The position numbers were made by a program, and so were the translations under genes. The notes beneath the pieces were generated by a model. The model ran no database searches. It saw nothing but the letters and a program-made list of their open reading frames with translations, and was not told the origin of the DNA. From the NCBI GenBank assembly GCA_032622095.1, contig CP136063.1:15851814-15915813 (forward strand): 64,000 nucleotides of DNA, read 5' to 3'. This document shows positions 22,511 to 33,009 of this stretch, piece by piece (the first letter of the stretch is position 1; each line of letters opens with the position of its first letter). This DNA is from Siphonodentalium dalli. Lineage: Eukaryota; Mollusca; Scaphopoda; Gadilida; Siphonodentaliidae.

Positions 22511-23200
22511 ATCCCTGTTTTTATTTTATTTAATACATCTCCGAGGCGAACGAAATAGTAATTTAGGAGCGTTAAATCGGATTGATTACCTTTAATGTAA
22601 AAGGTAGGGCATGTCTCGGCTCCCAGATCTATAAAACAAATCATGTTTACTCCCTTCCCCCGATAAGATTTGATCAGTCTCCAAACCCCTGATTATATTT
22701 TATTCGTTGGGCAGGAATGCGTTGATGCAGAGGAAACTTGGTCTCCTTATCTTTATTCACCCTGCATGTGACCATACGCCGATGATCGGCGTCACTACGG
22801 CGATCTAGAGGTAGATTTTATTTTTGTAAGTGGCGGCTCCATGCTTCCGTACAATCGTGTGTGGCGATGTCGAATTATATATTTATTGCAAAAATATTAA
22901 AGAAATTAATGACAATATGACATAAACTGTCTACTGTTAGTTTTTTTTTCAGTTTTGGTCAATGTGGACCTCCACAAAAGGTAACATGTGGAGATTTCCT
23001 TGGCGACAAGTTTGACTAATTCATAAAATAGAATCCGTTTCAGTCTTGGTGTATGGACTATGAATCGAAATGCAATGCAGGATAGTTACAGGCTAATGGA
23101 ACACTACTAGTCCACATAGTCCAAGATGGCCGTCAAAATGGAACCCAAACAAGTCCACTCGGTCCAAGATGGCCGTCAAAATGACATGTAAAACAAATTA
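22511..23200. other. Intergenic; 3' flank of ZF2
   Basis: 22870-23060 aligns with 7660-7860 behind ZF1 (GACATAAACTGTC, TTTCAGTCTTGG). No gene recognised at 22511-22860. Confidence 0.5.
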
Positions 23201-23214
23201 TGGATTGTCATATC

Positions 23215-24000
23215 TCACACAACCGTCATCACCACTACTGGAGATATCGGGTGTGACATCACCGACGTGACGTCACCGACGCGGGCGCTATGGATTCTCA
23301 TATGTGTGATTAAGTGGCTCGACTGACTAAATGATTTCTCACATATATCACAATGGTAAGGCTTATCTCCGCTGTGAATTCTCTGATGTATGACCAAGTG
23401 GCTTGACTGATTAAATGATTTCTCGCATATGTCACATTGGAAGGGCTTATCTCCGGCGTGGAGTCTTTTATGTGTGATCAAGTGGCTTGACTGATTAAAT
23501 GATTTCTCGCATATATCACAATGGTAAGGTTTATCTCTGCTGTGGGTTCTCTTATGTGTGGTCAAGTGGTTTGAACGATTAAATGATTTATCGCATATGT
23601 CACATTGGTAAGGCTTAACACTGCTGTGGATTCTCTTATGTGTGAGCAACTGGTCTGACCGATTAAATGATTTCTCGCATATATCACATTGGTAAGGCTT
23701 ATCTCCGCTATGTATTCTTTTATGTGCTATCAAGTTCCCGCTACGAGAGAATGATTTCTCGCACACGTCGCACTGATACGGGCTATCTCCGGTGTGTGTT
23801 ATTTTATGTCTCGTCAGACTGCCGGACCGAGCGAATGATTTCTCACATATATCACATTGATACGGCCGATCTCCAGTGTGATTTCTCTTGTGTCTGTTCA
23901 TGTTACTATTATCAGTAAATGATTGTCCGCATATATCGCACTGATATGGGCGTTTAACAGTTTGGGCGGTCCCATGAACAATCGGGTTAGCGTCTGCCAT
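23215..24000 (-). CDS. C2H2 zinc-finger protein ZF2 (8 fingers)
   Basis: 261 residues with ATG at 23998-24000. The N-terminus MADANPIVHGTAQTVKRP is almost that of ZF1. Eight intact C2H2 fingers follow, with TGDRP, SGDKP and AGDKP linkers. The C-terminal tail begins ARVGDVTSV, the ancestral 10-residue repeat that in ZF1 is cut off after five residues by TAG. Helix residues differ from ZF1 in several fingers (for example NSNMNR against KGNLTR in finger 1), so the DNA targets have probably diverged. The 5' flank is shared with ZF1 and ZF6. Predicted nuclear; no effector domain seen. Appears intact. Confidence 0.88.
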   Translation of the reverse strand: MADANPIVHGTAQTVKRPYQCDICGQSFTDNSNMNRHKRNHTGDRPYQCDICEKSFARSGSLTRHKITHTGDSPYQCDVCEKSFSRSGNLIAHKRIHSGDKPYQCDICEKSFNRSDQLLTHKRIHSSVKPYQCDICDKSFNRSNHLTTHKRTHSRDKPYHCDICEKSFNQSSHLITHKRLHAGDKPFQCDICEKSFNQSSHLVIHQRIHSGDKPYHCDICEKSFSQSSHLITHMRIHSARVGDVTSVMSHPISPVVVMTVV

Positions 24001-24390
24001 TGCGTGTAATTATATCATAAAGCGGTGATCTATATCAATCTTATCTCATTCGAATATAATTCCATCAAAAAAATTTGACTGCCAGCCATACATTTCGTGA
24101 TCACTTATATATCGATCGACATATTTCGACGCCGGACAAAGGACGACGTGAATATTATATTCTTGGATTAACCGGAGTTTCAATGTGTGGTTTCACACAA
24201 TAGATCTTTCCACAGAACGACAATCAACAACGTAGCCTATACAATATCGGACAATTGTATTAGAAACTGGACGGTAATGTCATGATAATTATTTTTCACG
24301 GATCTAAAGATGGTTCCGAACAATTTAAAAGAAAACCACATACCTGCATCCATTTGTCAATAGTATAAAACACGGTAAACGACATTTGTA
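24001..24390 (-). promoter_or_regulatory. Conserved 5' flank of ZF2
   Basis: Aligns with the ZF1 and ZF6 flanks over about 330 bp. On the minus strand GCAG|GTATGT near 24344 is a good donor at the place matching the ZF1 donor, and GGCAG near 24085 is a weak acceptor candidate. Confidence 0.5.
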
Positions 24391-24807
24391 TGCAGGGGCG
24401 GGATACTATGGAATTGACATAGACAGTATCATTAGTATTATTACACTATACACATAACAATATTCCATATATAAGTACATACACATGATACCATATAGAG
24501 TTATCGTCCTTAATAGAAAGAGAGTTGTTTATTATTTTTGCTCCGAGTCTTTAGGTATAAACAATCAATTAATACAATGTTCAGATCATCATAATATATT
24601 CTCAGAAGAACGCTTGTGATGCCGCATCAACTGGGACTAATCTCTATAAAAATTCTCAGATCGACTGTTTGATGATATTTCTGTTTCGCGCCGTCCATAT
24701 TCATTGAGACCATCCATTTCCTTTGTTTATGTCGCCGTATTGTCCATAATTATTAGCGAACTGTACTCATGTCGCTAATAATTATAATTTCACGGTTTAG
24801 TAATACG
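24391..24807. other. Intergenic, left flank of gypsy element 1
   Basis: AT-rich, no gene recognised. Ends with the ATAA target duplicate at 24808-24811. Confidence 0.5.
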
Positions 24808-24811
24808 ATAA

Positions 24812-25865
24812 TGTGACGGTGTAATTTAGCCCTAGTTTATATACAACTAATACAAGTTAATACTGACAACTAGCAGCTAACATATTCATCCATATCACCG
24901 GTATTTACGACATCCCGTTTACCCTCTCAACTTTGCTGTATTCGATCCGTCCCTGTCTTATCACTGTCACTTCAGCCCAATGCTAAACGCTCTAGTACCG
25001 CCACTTCAAATAATACAGGTAAGCTCGCAGCTGATTGGATGACACATGGTCGCGCGTAAAGTTGTCAAAGGTTAAACAGTTTCGCGGGGTTTTAGATTAG
25101 TTGGTCAGAAAGTAAAGTTGTCTTCGGAAAGTTATTGTCTTAAAGTCTTAGTTTATTTTGTCGTCAAGATGTCGTCAAGTTGTTTAGACTATCGTTGTAT
25201 ACAGATCCTGACATAGTGGCCTATGTCTCATTGAACTGGTATGTTCACAGTTTCTATATTTTATCGTTATAACATGTTTTTATTAATACTTTTGTCTTCA
25301 AGTAAATCACCATAGAGTTTGTCCATTTTGACATAAAGTATATTTCCTATTTTAATTATATTTTAATGTGATTACTTTTGTGAGGTTATCTCCCGATAAC
25401 CTGAGATGCCAGTTTGTAGATATCTCAATTAGATAGATTGGATATCTGGCATTTCTTGTATTTTCAGGAACTCCTCAAGCTCCTTTAACATATATTTGTG
25501 TATGCACATATGCGTGCTTATCATGCAAATGGTAATATATTTGCATTTGGTTGCAGGGCCTATTCTATGCCTATAGTGATGTAGTATAACACTCTCTGTG
25601 TTATGTGAACATACTATGCCAGTCTGTGGATGATGTTTGATTGTATGTATTGGTGGTGATGATGATGATAATCAAGATGTGTTATTAAGATGAATAAATG
25701 CTATTGAAGACTACAAAAGGTAATATGAACTTTCCATAGACCCTGCCCACCAAGACTGAGAATTAATTGACGGAGCCCATACTGCCAAGGCTAACTTTAT
25801 AAATTTAATGTCAAAGGCTCAAGGACATTTAATAATATAAATGGACCCATAGTAACCCTATGACA
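24812..25865 (+). repeat. 5' LTR of gypsy element 1
   Basis: 1,054 bp, starting TGTGACGGTG and ending CCCTATGACA. An AATAAA signal lies at 25693-25698 and a short GATGAT run just upstream. Matched by 34004-35057. Confidence 0.96.
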
Positions 25866-26434
25866 TTTGGCGCTCACCGTGGTAATGGCAGTGGCTTCCA
25901 GAACTCTTGGAAATTCGAAGAAGTTGTGTTTCTTTAAGTGAAACTGGTAAACCAGCCCAAAGATAACTGTTGCTGGAAACTGGGAAATCCCAACCTGTCA
26001 ACTGAGGACGCGCACGCAGTAACAACAATGTGTCGCCCGTGTGATCTATTCGTTCAGTGATTGTTTGATCCAGTGCAGTGTGCAGGCAAACTATTGTGCT
26101 ATTCAATTATCGCTTGACCAAGTCGCGCATCGATGGAGTTATGACCTAGATTCGTAGACAAATACTACAGTGTGTAGAATCACAAACTGTGACGTGCTAA
26201 ATTGTAAACAATTCACATTCAATTGGGATCTGATGTCAATTATTCTCAAAATGCCCATTGTTTATTTATATGCACACTTGTATTGTTTATATGCACTTCT
26301 GTTCATTCTGATTTGAGCCATGCATCATCAATAGCTTAATTAGTTTATTTAGGGTTGTGAGCTTGTGTATGCAACTTTGGTGACGTGACCCCGGTCATGC
26401 TGTCAAATGTGCCTGTATAATCTTATAACTAACG

Positions 26435-26529
26435 TGTGTCGTGTATAAAGAGCGTTCTATTTCTTATTCAAAGCAGTGTCTGTTTTCTTCAACGCTCAAT
26501 AAAGTGCTCTGTTTAGTAAACCCGACACA
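26435..26529 (+). promoter_or_regulatory. 95-bp TATA/AATAAA module in gypsy leader
   Basis: Bounded by TGTGTCG and CGACACA. It contains GTGTATAAAGAGCG (TATA-like) and CAATAAAGTG (polyadenylation-like, 26498-26503) within 60 bp. Element 2 keeps a 95-bp counterpart at 62094-62188. It resembles a miniature LTR or compact promoter. Function is inferred only. Confidence 0.5.
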
Positions 26530-27369
26530 TAAATAGAACTTCCGGTTTTGCGTTGTAAACATTGACACATGGCTTTTTGTTGACATCTCAACGTGAGCAA
26601 ATCCGGACGATTTTGTCATTGTTTTTCATCAGTGCCAGTATTTTTGAAAGTGTAAGTTGTTTTCATGCAAACTATAGACTAGTTAATATACTGGTAATTT
26701 ATTTTGAGGCTCATAGCATGTTCAAAATGTTGTATTTGATTGAGTATCCAAAATTGACAACAAAATTTGTCAGGCCACTTTGTCAAATTTCTCATGTGCC
26801 AGAATCACACTGCTGATTAAGTGATATTTTTCCAAAGCCGGACTTGTTGGAAAATATTTGAAATTTTCCAAACATTCCGTGTTTTCTGGTTGTGTAAATT
26901 TAATCGCTTTCTGCGGATGCATACTTAACTTAGTGCATCATTTGTGTTGGCATTTTGGATGCAAATAATTTTTGCATCATCCCGGTAATGTTTAAGCTGG
27001 CATTTGTGAAAATGGTAGTTTCAGCTTGTTTTCCATCAGCGTTGTTGTTCGATATTCTTCATTCTGCTTCGGTGTTTTTGTGTTATGTTCAGTAGTCGCA
27101 GATAACATAAGACGGTAAGTTTAGTGTCGTCCAGTCAGTTGGCCAATAATATTGGTCACGGTATCTTGCCCATACATCGACTTGCCCCGACCTACATTCT
27201 GACTTGCCCACTTGTCGCTTGACATTTCAATCTTTTTGTCGTACAATACCGTGCGCTCGCATCATTTCATATCATAGCATGAATTAAATTAATTCAAATT
27301 AATAATGGTATAATTAATTAACTAAGCTAATTATATTATTATGTCTACGTCAGATTAGTGAAATTAGGT

Positions 27370-27890
27370 AACTTCGCCTGTCTTGTAAAATTTTTCAGAT
27401 TTTCCGAAGACGGTGGACGCAGTACATTGAAAATAGGACACTTAGAATTTTTTTCAGTTCGTTCGCATTTTAGTTCGGATATAGGTGATTAGTTTCGACT
27501 TTGAATTTTTTCAGCTCGTCGTCAGACATTATTGAAGTTAGGTGACTTGTCCCGACTTAGATTTGTTTTTCAGCATTTTTTGCATTGAAATTAGGTGACA
27601 TGGTTGTACTTTGAAATTTTGTTGTAGACGGTAGCCGATTTACATCGACATTAGGTGACTTCATCGGACTTAGAATTTTTTTCCAGATATTTCTGCATTA
27701 TCGTACATATAGAGATTTATTTCTTCTTTTTATGCTAAAGCCGTAATTTATTTACAGTGAACTTAGGACTTGAATAATTTTTTTTCAGATTTCAATTAGC
27801 AAATGGACTTGAATATTTTTTTCACAGGTTACGATAGTCGATAGTTATTAGATAGCTGATCTTGAAATATTTTTCAGATATTTTTCTGAA
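27370..27890 (+). promoter_or_regulatory. Periodic splice-acceptor-like array in gypsy leader
   Basis: Degenerate units of about 58 bp of the form TTAGGTGACTT...GACTTAGAATTTTTTTCAG. The AG ends fall near 27398, 27457, 27514, 27573, 27627 and 27686, with further ones near 27788, 27824 and 27877. Each unit also contains donor-like AG|GTGACT. The array ends just before the gag-pol ATG and recurs in element 2 (60360-61200, minus). Confidence 0.65.
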
Positions 27891-27993
27891 TAAATTATTG
27901 GTTAGTACATTACTTTAACCACAACTTGCTGATTCATTTGAATAATTGTGTTTATTTGTATTATTATTTCCATATTGTTCATTAAATTGAATC

Positions 27994-30900
27994 ATGATGG
28001 CCGGTGTTGATGACTTACAGTCAATGGAGCGGAACGATGAGTTATTAGATAAGATTACAGCTCAGATTGGTAAATTAAGGAAACAGATTGAAAGACTCCA
28101 GGAGGAGCAGGAGATGGAAATGCAGAATGAGAATGCCTATTACACCAATTATTATAATAATGGTTATGATTATAATAACACTTATTCTAGGCGTAGACGG
28201 TATAAGCAGAAGAGGTCACAGAACCATAAAGGTTCACAGAGAGATGCTCATGAAGTGAATGATTTTAATCATCCTTCTAATGACAGGTTGCAAGATGATA
28301 TAAATTGTTCCAGTCAATTTGTAGGTTGTTATAAATGTGGAGAGGACTCACATTTTTCTAGAGGTTGTAGGAATTTCAGGTACTGGAATAGGGGCAGAGC
28401 CAAACAGACTTATAATAGTCATTCTTCCAGACCTCAGCAGCAGTCCATGAATTTTAATTTACAGGATCCTTCTGGTTTAAGTGGAAGTCCCACAGAGACT
28501 GAAGTTCAGGTAGCTGGCTTTAATACAAAAGCACTTCTTGATACAGGGAGCACAGTCAGTACTATTTCAGAGCGATTTTATACTTCATTTTTATCGAAGT
28601 CCCCACTTCAGCCTCTAAACCAGATCCTGAACATTGAGTGTGCAGATGGTAAAAGCCTTCCGTACCTAGGGTACATACACTGTCCAGTGACAGTTTCTGA
28701 GTTTACTCGGAATGCGACAAGAGATTGTATTTTTCTTGTAGTGCCAAATAGCAATTATAACTTTTCAGTTCCAGTGTTGTTAGGTACAAATGTGTTAGCT
28801 GATTTCATGGAGATTTGTAAGCAGCAGCATGGTTCCAAGTTTTTGCAGGTATCTAATCTGTCTTCTCCATGGTATATGTCATTCCGCTGTATGACATTCA
28901 GAGAAAGGAATCTTGCAAAGAATAATTTTGTTTTAGGGCAGGTTAAATCTGCAGAGAATCAGCATGTGATCCTTCATCCAAACACAAAGAAAGTTCTTTC
29001 AGGTTTTATTGATCACAAGATGCCATATCAGCCTACATGTGCAATTTTGCAACCACTTCCAGATGATAGTCGATTTGATTTTTTAGAAATATGTCCGTAT
29101 GTTGTTAAATATGATTGCAAGAGTAATGATTCGATTGATGTTCATCTGTCCAACATTTCTTCCAGAACCATTAGCATTGCTCCTAACTCGGTAATATGCC
29201 AGATTCAACCTGTTTCAGTAGAGGATACCGAGGAGTCTAAGCCTGGTGAAACAAGTTCTTCATTTACAGATCAACTTCAGTTTGACTTATCTTCTTTGAC
29301 AGCTGATGAATTTAAAGCTGGGATGAAACTTATTAAAAGTTTTTCAGATGTTTTCTCCCAGAGTGACTTGGACTTAGGTTTTTATAACAGGATTAAACAT
29401 CGGATTGATATGTATGACAGTACACCTTTTAAGCAGCGTGCAAGACACATTCCACCTAGTATGATTGAAGAGGTCAGAAATCATCTTCATCAGTTACTTT
29501 CAGCTGGAGTTATTAGAAGATCCAGAAGTCCATTCTCTTCTAATGTTGTGCTTGTTAGGAAGCGCGGTTCTAATGCTCTTAGACTCTGTGTTGATTACAG
29601 GCAACTCAATAAACAGACTATACCTGATAATTATGCTTTGCCTAGGCCAGAAATGTTGTTTGATTCTCTCAAAGGTGCCAAGTACTTCTCTGTGCTTGAT
29701 TTGAAAATGGGTTTTCATCAATTAGAGATCTCCGAGGAACACAAAGAGAGAACTGCTTTTTCTGTTTCAGGATTAGGATTTTACGAGTACAATCGTTTAG
29801 CTTTTGGACTTAACAATAGTCCAAGTTCATTTCAGAGAATGATGGAGGATTGTCTCGAAGGTTTAAACCATAATATCTGCAATATTTATATTGATGACAT
29901 CATTATTTGGTCGCAGACGGTTCCAGAGATGATAGAGCGACTTGAAGCTGTTTTTGACAGATTGAGGCAGTGTAATTTGAAGCTCGCACCTTCAAAATGC
30001 AAATTCTTTCAACGTAAATGTACTTATGTTGGTTTTATAGTTTCAGAGCATGGAATTGAAACTGATCCTGAGAAAGTTGACAAAATTGTCAATTGGCCAG
30101 CTCCAGAGAATCCAGATCAGTTGAGAAAATTTTTAGGTTTCTGTGGTTTTTATAGGAAATTTGTCAAGAATTTTTCTGCAATTTCTAAACCCCTTACAGA
30201 TTTACTCCCACCCACTAATGTTAAGAAGTCAAAGAATAAGAAGAAATCATCTTTTACAGGTAAATGGAAATGGGAAAGTGAGCAGCAGTCTGCATTTGAT
30301 TATTTGAAAGATCGTCTTTCAAATCCCCCCATTTTAGGCTACCCAGACTATAGCAGACCATTTGAAATTCATATTGATGCGTCCCGGCATGGTTTAGGCT
30401 GTGTCCTTCTCCAGGAAGACGATGGCGTGATGCGGGTGATAGCATATGGCAGCCGAGGTACTACTGCCGCAGAGAAGAATTATCCCGCCCACAAATTAGA
30501 ATTTTTAGCTTTGAAATGGACAGTGACAGAGAAGTTTTATGATTACTTATATGGAAACTATTTTGTTGTGTATACAGACAATAACCCATTAACTTATGTA
30601 CTTACTTCAGCTAAATTAGATGCTACAGGTCAAAGATGGTTGTCAGCCCTTGGTGCTTTTAAATTTGATATTCTCTATAAGCCTGGTAAGACCAATACAG
30701 ATGCAGATGTTTTATCTAGGTTGGACGAGCCTTCTTCAGCTTTTAATCATGAATTTATTCCAGTTGAATCTGTAAAGACTATCTGTAACTCTTTACAGGT
30801 TCAGCAGCCTTTTGTTGAGAGTTTATGTGTTGACTCTGATGTATTGAAACCAGTTGATGAATTAGGTTATGATCTTGATGAGATGAATTACAAGGATTGG

Positions 30901-33009
30901 AGGAGAGCACAGGAGCGAGATAATGTTTTATCATTTTGGATGACAGCAGTTAGGCAGAAGAAATGTCCGAATAGAAGGTCTTTGCCTCCTTCAAAGGATC
31001 ATTCTCCTTTTTTCAGGCATTTTTCGAAGTTGAAGTTGCAGAGAGGTGTTTTATATAGAGAGTCAACTTTTAATGGTAGTCCAACGTCTCAACTTGTATT
31101 ACCTTCTTCTTATGTTAGACTTGTATTGAAGTCATTGCATAATGACATTGGACATCCCGGACGGGATAGGACTATTTCTCTGGTGAAAGAAAGATTTTAT
31201 TTCCCCAGCATTGACAGTATAGTAGATAACTGGATCAAGAATTGCCATAGATGTATAAGGAGAAAGACTTCTACAAATTTTAGAGCTCCTTTAGTTTCAG
31301 TTTCTACTTCACAGCCACTCGAGTTAGTTTGTATTGATTTTTTGTGTTTAGAATCTTGTAAAGGTGGTTATGAAAATGTTCTTGTTATTACAGATCACTT
31401 TACTAAGTATGCTCAAGCTTTTGCTACCAAGAATCAGACAGCCAAGACTACAGCCGATGTCTTATTCAATAATTTCTTTATTCATTATGGATACCCACAG
31501 CGTATACATAGTGATCAAGGTGCAAATTTTGAGTCACAAGTCATTTCAGAACTCTGTCAGCTGTGTGGTATACAGAAGTCTAGGACTACGCCTTACCACC
31601 CCATGGGTAATGGCATTACAGAACGATTTAATCGTACACTCATAGGAATGTTAGGTACTCTTCATCCTGACCAAAAGAAAGATTGGAAATCCTTTATTGG
31701 CCCACTTGTTCATGCATATAATTGCACACGTCACGAAACTACAGGTTATGCACCATATTTGTTAATGTTTGGCAGAGAACCAAGGTTACCAATTGATGTC
31801 ATGTTTGGTTTGCATAAATCTGAATCTGATGATGATCGTTCGTATTGTGATTATGTTACTGACCTTAAGCACAGACTTAGAGAATCTTACAGGTTAGCTT
31901 CCAGTGGTATGTCTAAGTCTCAAGAAGGTCATAAGAGGAATTATGACAAGAAAGTGAGAGGCGCTACTATACATGTAGGCGACCGTGTACTTGTCAAAAC
32001 TTTAGCTTTTGATGGCAGGCATAAATTGGCGGATAAATTTGATCCGGATGTGTATGTTGTGAAAGAGCAACCGAATAGTGATATTCCAGTTTTTGTGTTG
32101 CAGGATGACTCAGGTAGAACCAGAACTTTACATAGGAATCATTTATTACCTATTGGTTCAATTCCTTTTGATCTTCCAGTTGATGATCCAACAGTTAAAC
32201 CCGATTCTTTTAAAGGTGTTGATGTTCCAGCTGGACAAGATCCTGTCAGACCTGTCCCTAAACCAAGAACTGTGAGGAAAGATTATATTCCAGGCACTGT
32301 TGACAAATCTCATAAAGAGAACAGACTTAATGGTCATGTTAGTGATAGTGATGAGGAGTCAGTGATTATGTTTACTCCGCAAAATGTTCCAAGTGTCTCA
32401 TTTGTTTCAGGTAATGCGGATAATGGAGGTCCACCTCGTCCTGATGACGATCGGCGTTCGAGGATGGATCCTGGTATTTCTTCCAGTGGTGACGACCGCA
32501 CTCCAAATAGGGAGCCTAGTGAAGATAATGTGATAGAATTTGTTTCAGATTATGATACACATGAGCCATTCGTTCAGACAGAACTTAGGTCCACAGGTGT
32601 ACATGTAGAGGCTGAGAATAGTGTTGAGATTAATGATATTGTTCCTTCTGCAGCTGTTGCAGATGATGGAGAACGAGTTAGCGGAGATGGTGATAGAACT
32701 GTAGCTTTTGTTTCAGATGATGTAGCCTCAGGTGTTCGTTCAGATGTAGTGATTAGTAGATCTGGTAATGAGGAAATTTCTTCCCATATAGATACCAGTG
32801 TGCCAAGTCCAGTGCCTAGGAGATCGACAAGAGAAAGGAGTAAGCCATCGTGGATGCAGAAAGGAGACTTTGTTGTCAATAAATTGCAACCTATTTCAGG
32901 TAGCATGATCGACAAAAATGAGTTAATTAAGAAACTTACGGACAATCAGTTATTTTCCAGAGTTTCTCCTGATGTACTACAGTCAATATTTGAGTCAATA
33001 CTTAAGTGA
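27994..33009 (+). CDS. Gag-Pol-like polyprotein of gypsy element 1
   Basis: 1,671 residues in one frame from ATG-ATG at 27994. Order: a charged, likely coiled-coil stretch (about 8-45); an Arg/Lys-rich segment (65-80); a CCHC zinc knuckle (C112, C115, H120, C125); an aspartic protease with DTGS at 183-186; reverse transcriptase about 487-665 with YIDD at 632-635; RNase H about 785-910 (D795, D862); and integrase with H1049/H1054 and C1084/C1087 zinc ligands and a D1115-D1174-E1210 triad at 58 and 35 residue spacing. After integrase come a GPY/F-like basic module (about 1325-1390) and a long acidic, variable tail. All catalytic motifs are present. The segment before the knuckle is only about 111 residues and shows no capsid-like region, unusual for this family. 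Replicates by reverse transcription; the copy looks coding-competent. Confidence 0.95.
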   Translation: MMAGVDDLQSMERNDELLDKITAQIGKLRKQIERLQEEQEMEMQNENAYYTNYYNNGYDYNNTYSRRRRYKQKRSQNHKGSQRDAHEVNDFNHPSNDRLQDDINCSSQFVGCYKCGEDSHFSRGCRNFRYWNRGRAKQTYNSHSSRPQQQSMNFNLQDPSGLSGSPTETEVQVAGFNTKALLDTGSTVSTISERFYTSFLSKSPLQPLNQILNIECADGKSLPYLGYIHCPVTVSEFTRNATRDCIFLVVPNSNYNFSVPVLLGTNVLADFMEICKQQHGSKFLQVSNLSSPWYMSFRCMTFRERNLAKNNFVLGQVKSAENQHVILHPNTKKVLSGFIDHKMPYQPTCAILQPLPDDSRFDFLEICPYVVKYDCKSNDSIDVHLSNISSRTISIAPNSVICQIQPVSVEDTEESKPGETSSSFTDQLQFDLSSLTADEFKAGMKLIKSFSDVFSQSDLDLGFYNRIKHRIDMYDSTPFKQRARHIPPSMIEEVRNHLHQLLSAGVIRRSRSPFSSNVVLVRKRGSNALRLCVDYRQLNKQTIPDNYALPRPEMLFDSLKGAKYFSVLDLKMGFHQLEISEEHKERTAFSVSGLGFYEYNRLAFGLNNSPSSFQRMMEDCLEGLNHNICNIYIDDIIIWSQTVPEMIERLEAVFDRLRQCNLKLAPSKCKFFQRKCTYVGFIVSEHGIETDPEKVDKIVNWPAPENPDQLRKFLGFCGFYRKFVKNFSAISKPLTDLLPPTNVKKSKNKKKSSFTGKWKWESEQQSAFDYLKDRLSNPPILGYPDYSRPFEIHIDASRHGLGCVLLQEDDGVMRVIAYGSRGTTAAEKNYPAHKLEFLALKWTVTEKFYDYLYGNYFVVYTDNNPLTYVLTSAKLDATGQRWLSALGAFKFDILYKPGKTNTDADVLSRLDEPSSAFNHEFIPVESVKTICNSLQVQQPFVESLCVDSDVLKPVDELGYDLDEMNYKDWRRAQERDNVLSFWMTAVRQKKCPNRRSLPPSKDHSPFFRHFSKLKLQRGVLYRESTFNGSPTSQLVLPSSYVRLVLKSLHNDIGHPGRDRTISLVKERFYFPSIDSIVDNWIKNCHRCIRRKTSTNFRAPLVSVSTSQPLELVCIDFLCLESCKGGYENVLVITDHFTKYAQAFATKNQTAKTTADVLFNNFFIHYGYPQRIHSDQGANFESQVISELCQLCGIQKSRTTPYHPMGNGITERFNRTLIGMLGTLHPDQKKDWKSFIGPLVHAYNCTRHETTGYAPYLLMFGREPRLPIDVMFGLHKSESDDDRSYCDYVTDLKHRLRESYRLASSGMSKSQEGHKRNYDKKVRGATIHVGDRVLVKTLAFDGRHKLADKFDPDVYVVKEQPNSDIPVFVLQDDSGRTRTLHRNHLLPIGSIPFDLPVDDPTVKPDSFKGVDVPAGQDPVRPVPKPRTVRKDYIPGTVDKSHKENRLNGHVSDSDEESVIMFTPQNVPSVSFVSGNADNGGPPRPDDDRRSRMDPGISSSGDDRTPNREPSEDNVIEFVSDYDTHEPFVQTELRSTGVHVEAENSVEINDIVPSAAVADDGERVSGDGDRTVAFVSDDVASGVRSDVVISRSGNEEISSHIDTSVPSPVPRRSTRERSKPSWMQKGDFVVNKLQPISGSMIDKNELIKKLTDNQLFSRVSPDVLQSIFESILK

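Noticed and set aside
25858-26106. 82-codon minus-strand ORF over the start of the gypsy leader
   Set aside because: Covers the primer-binding region on the opposite strand. No sign of coding.
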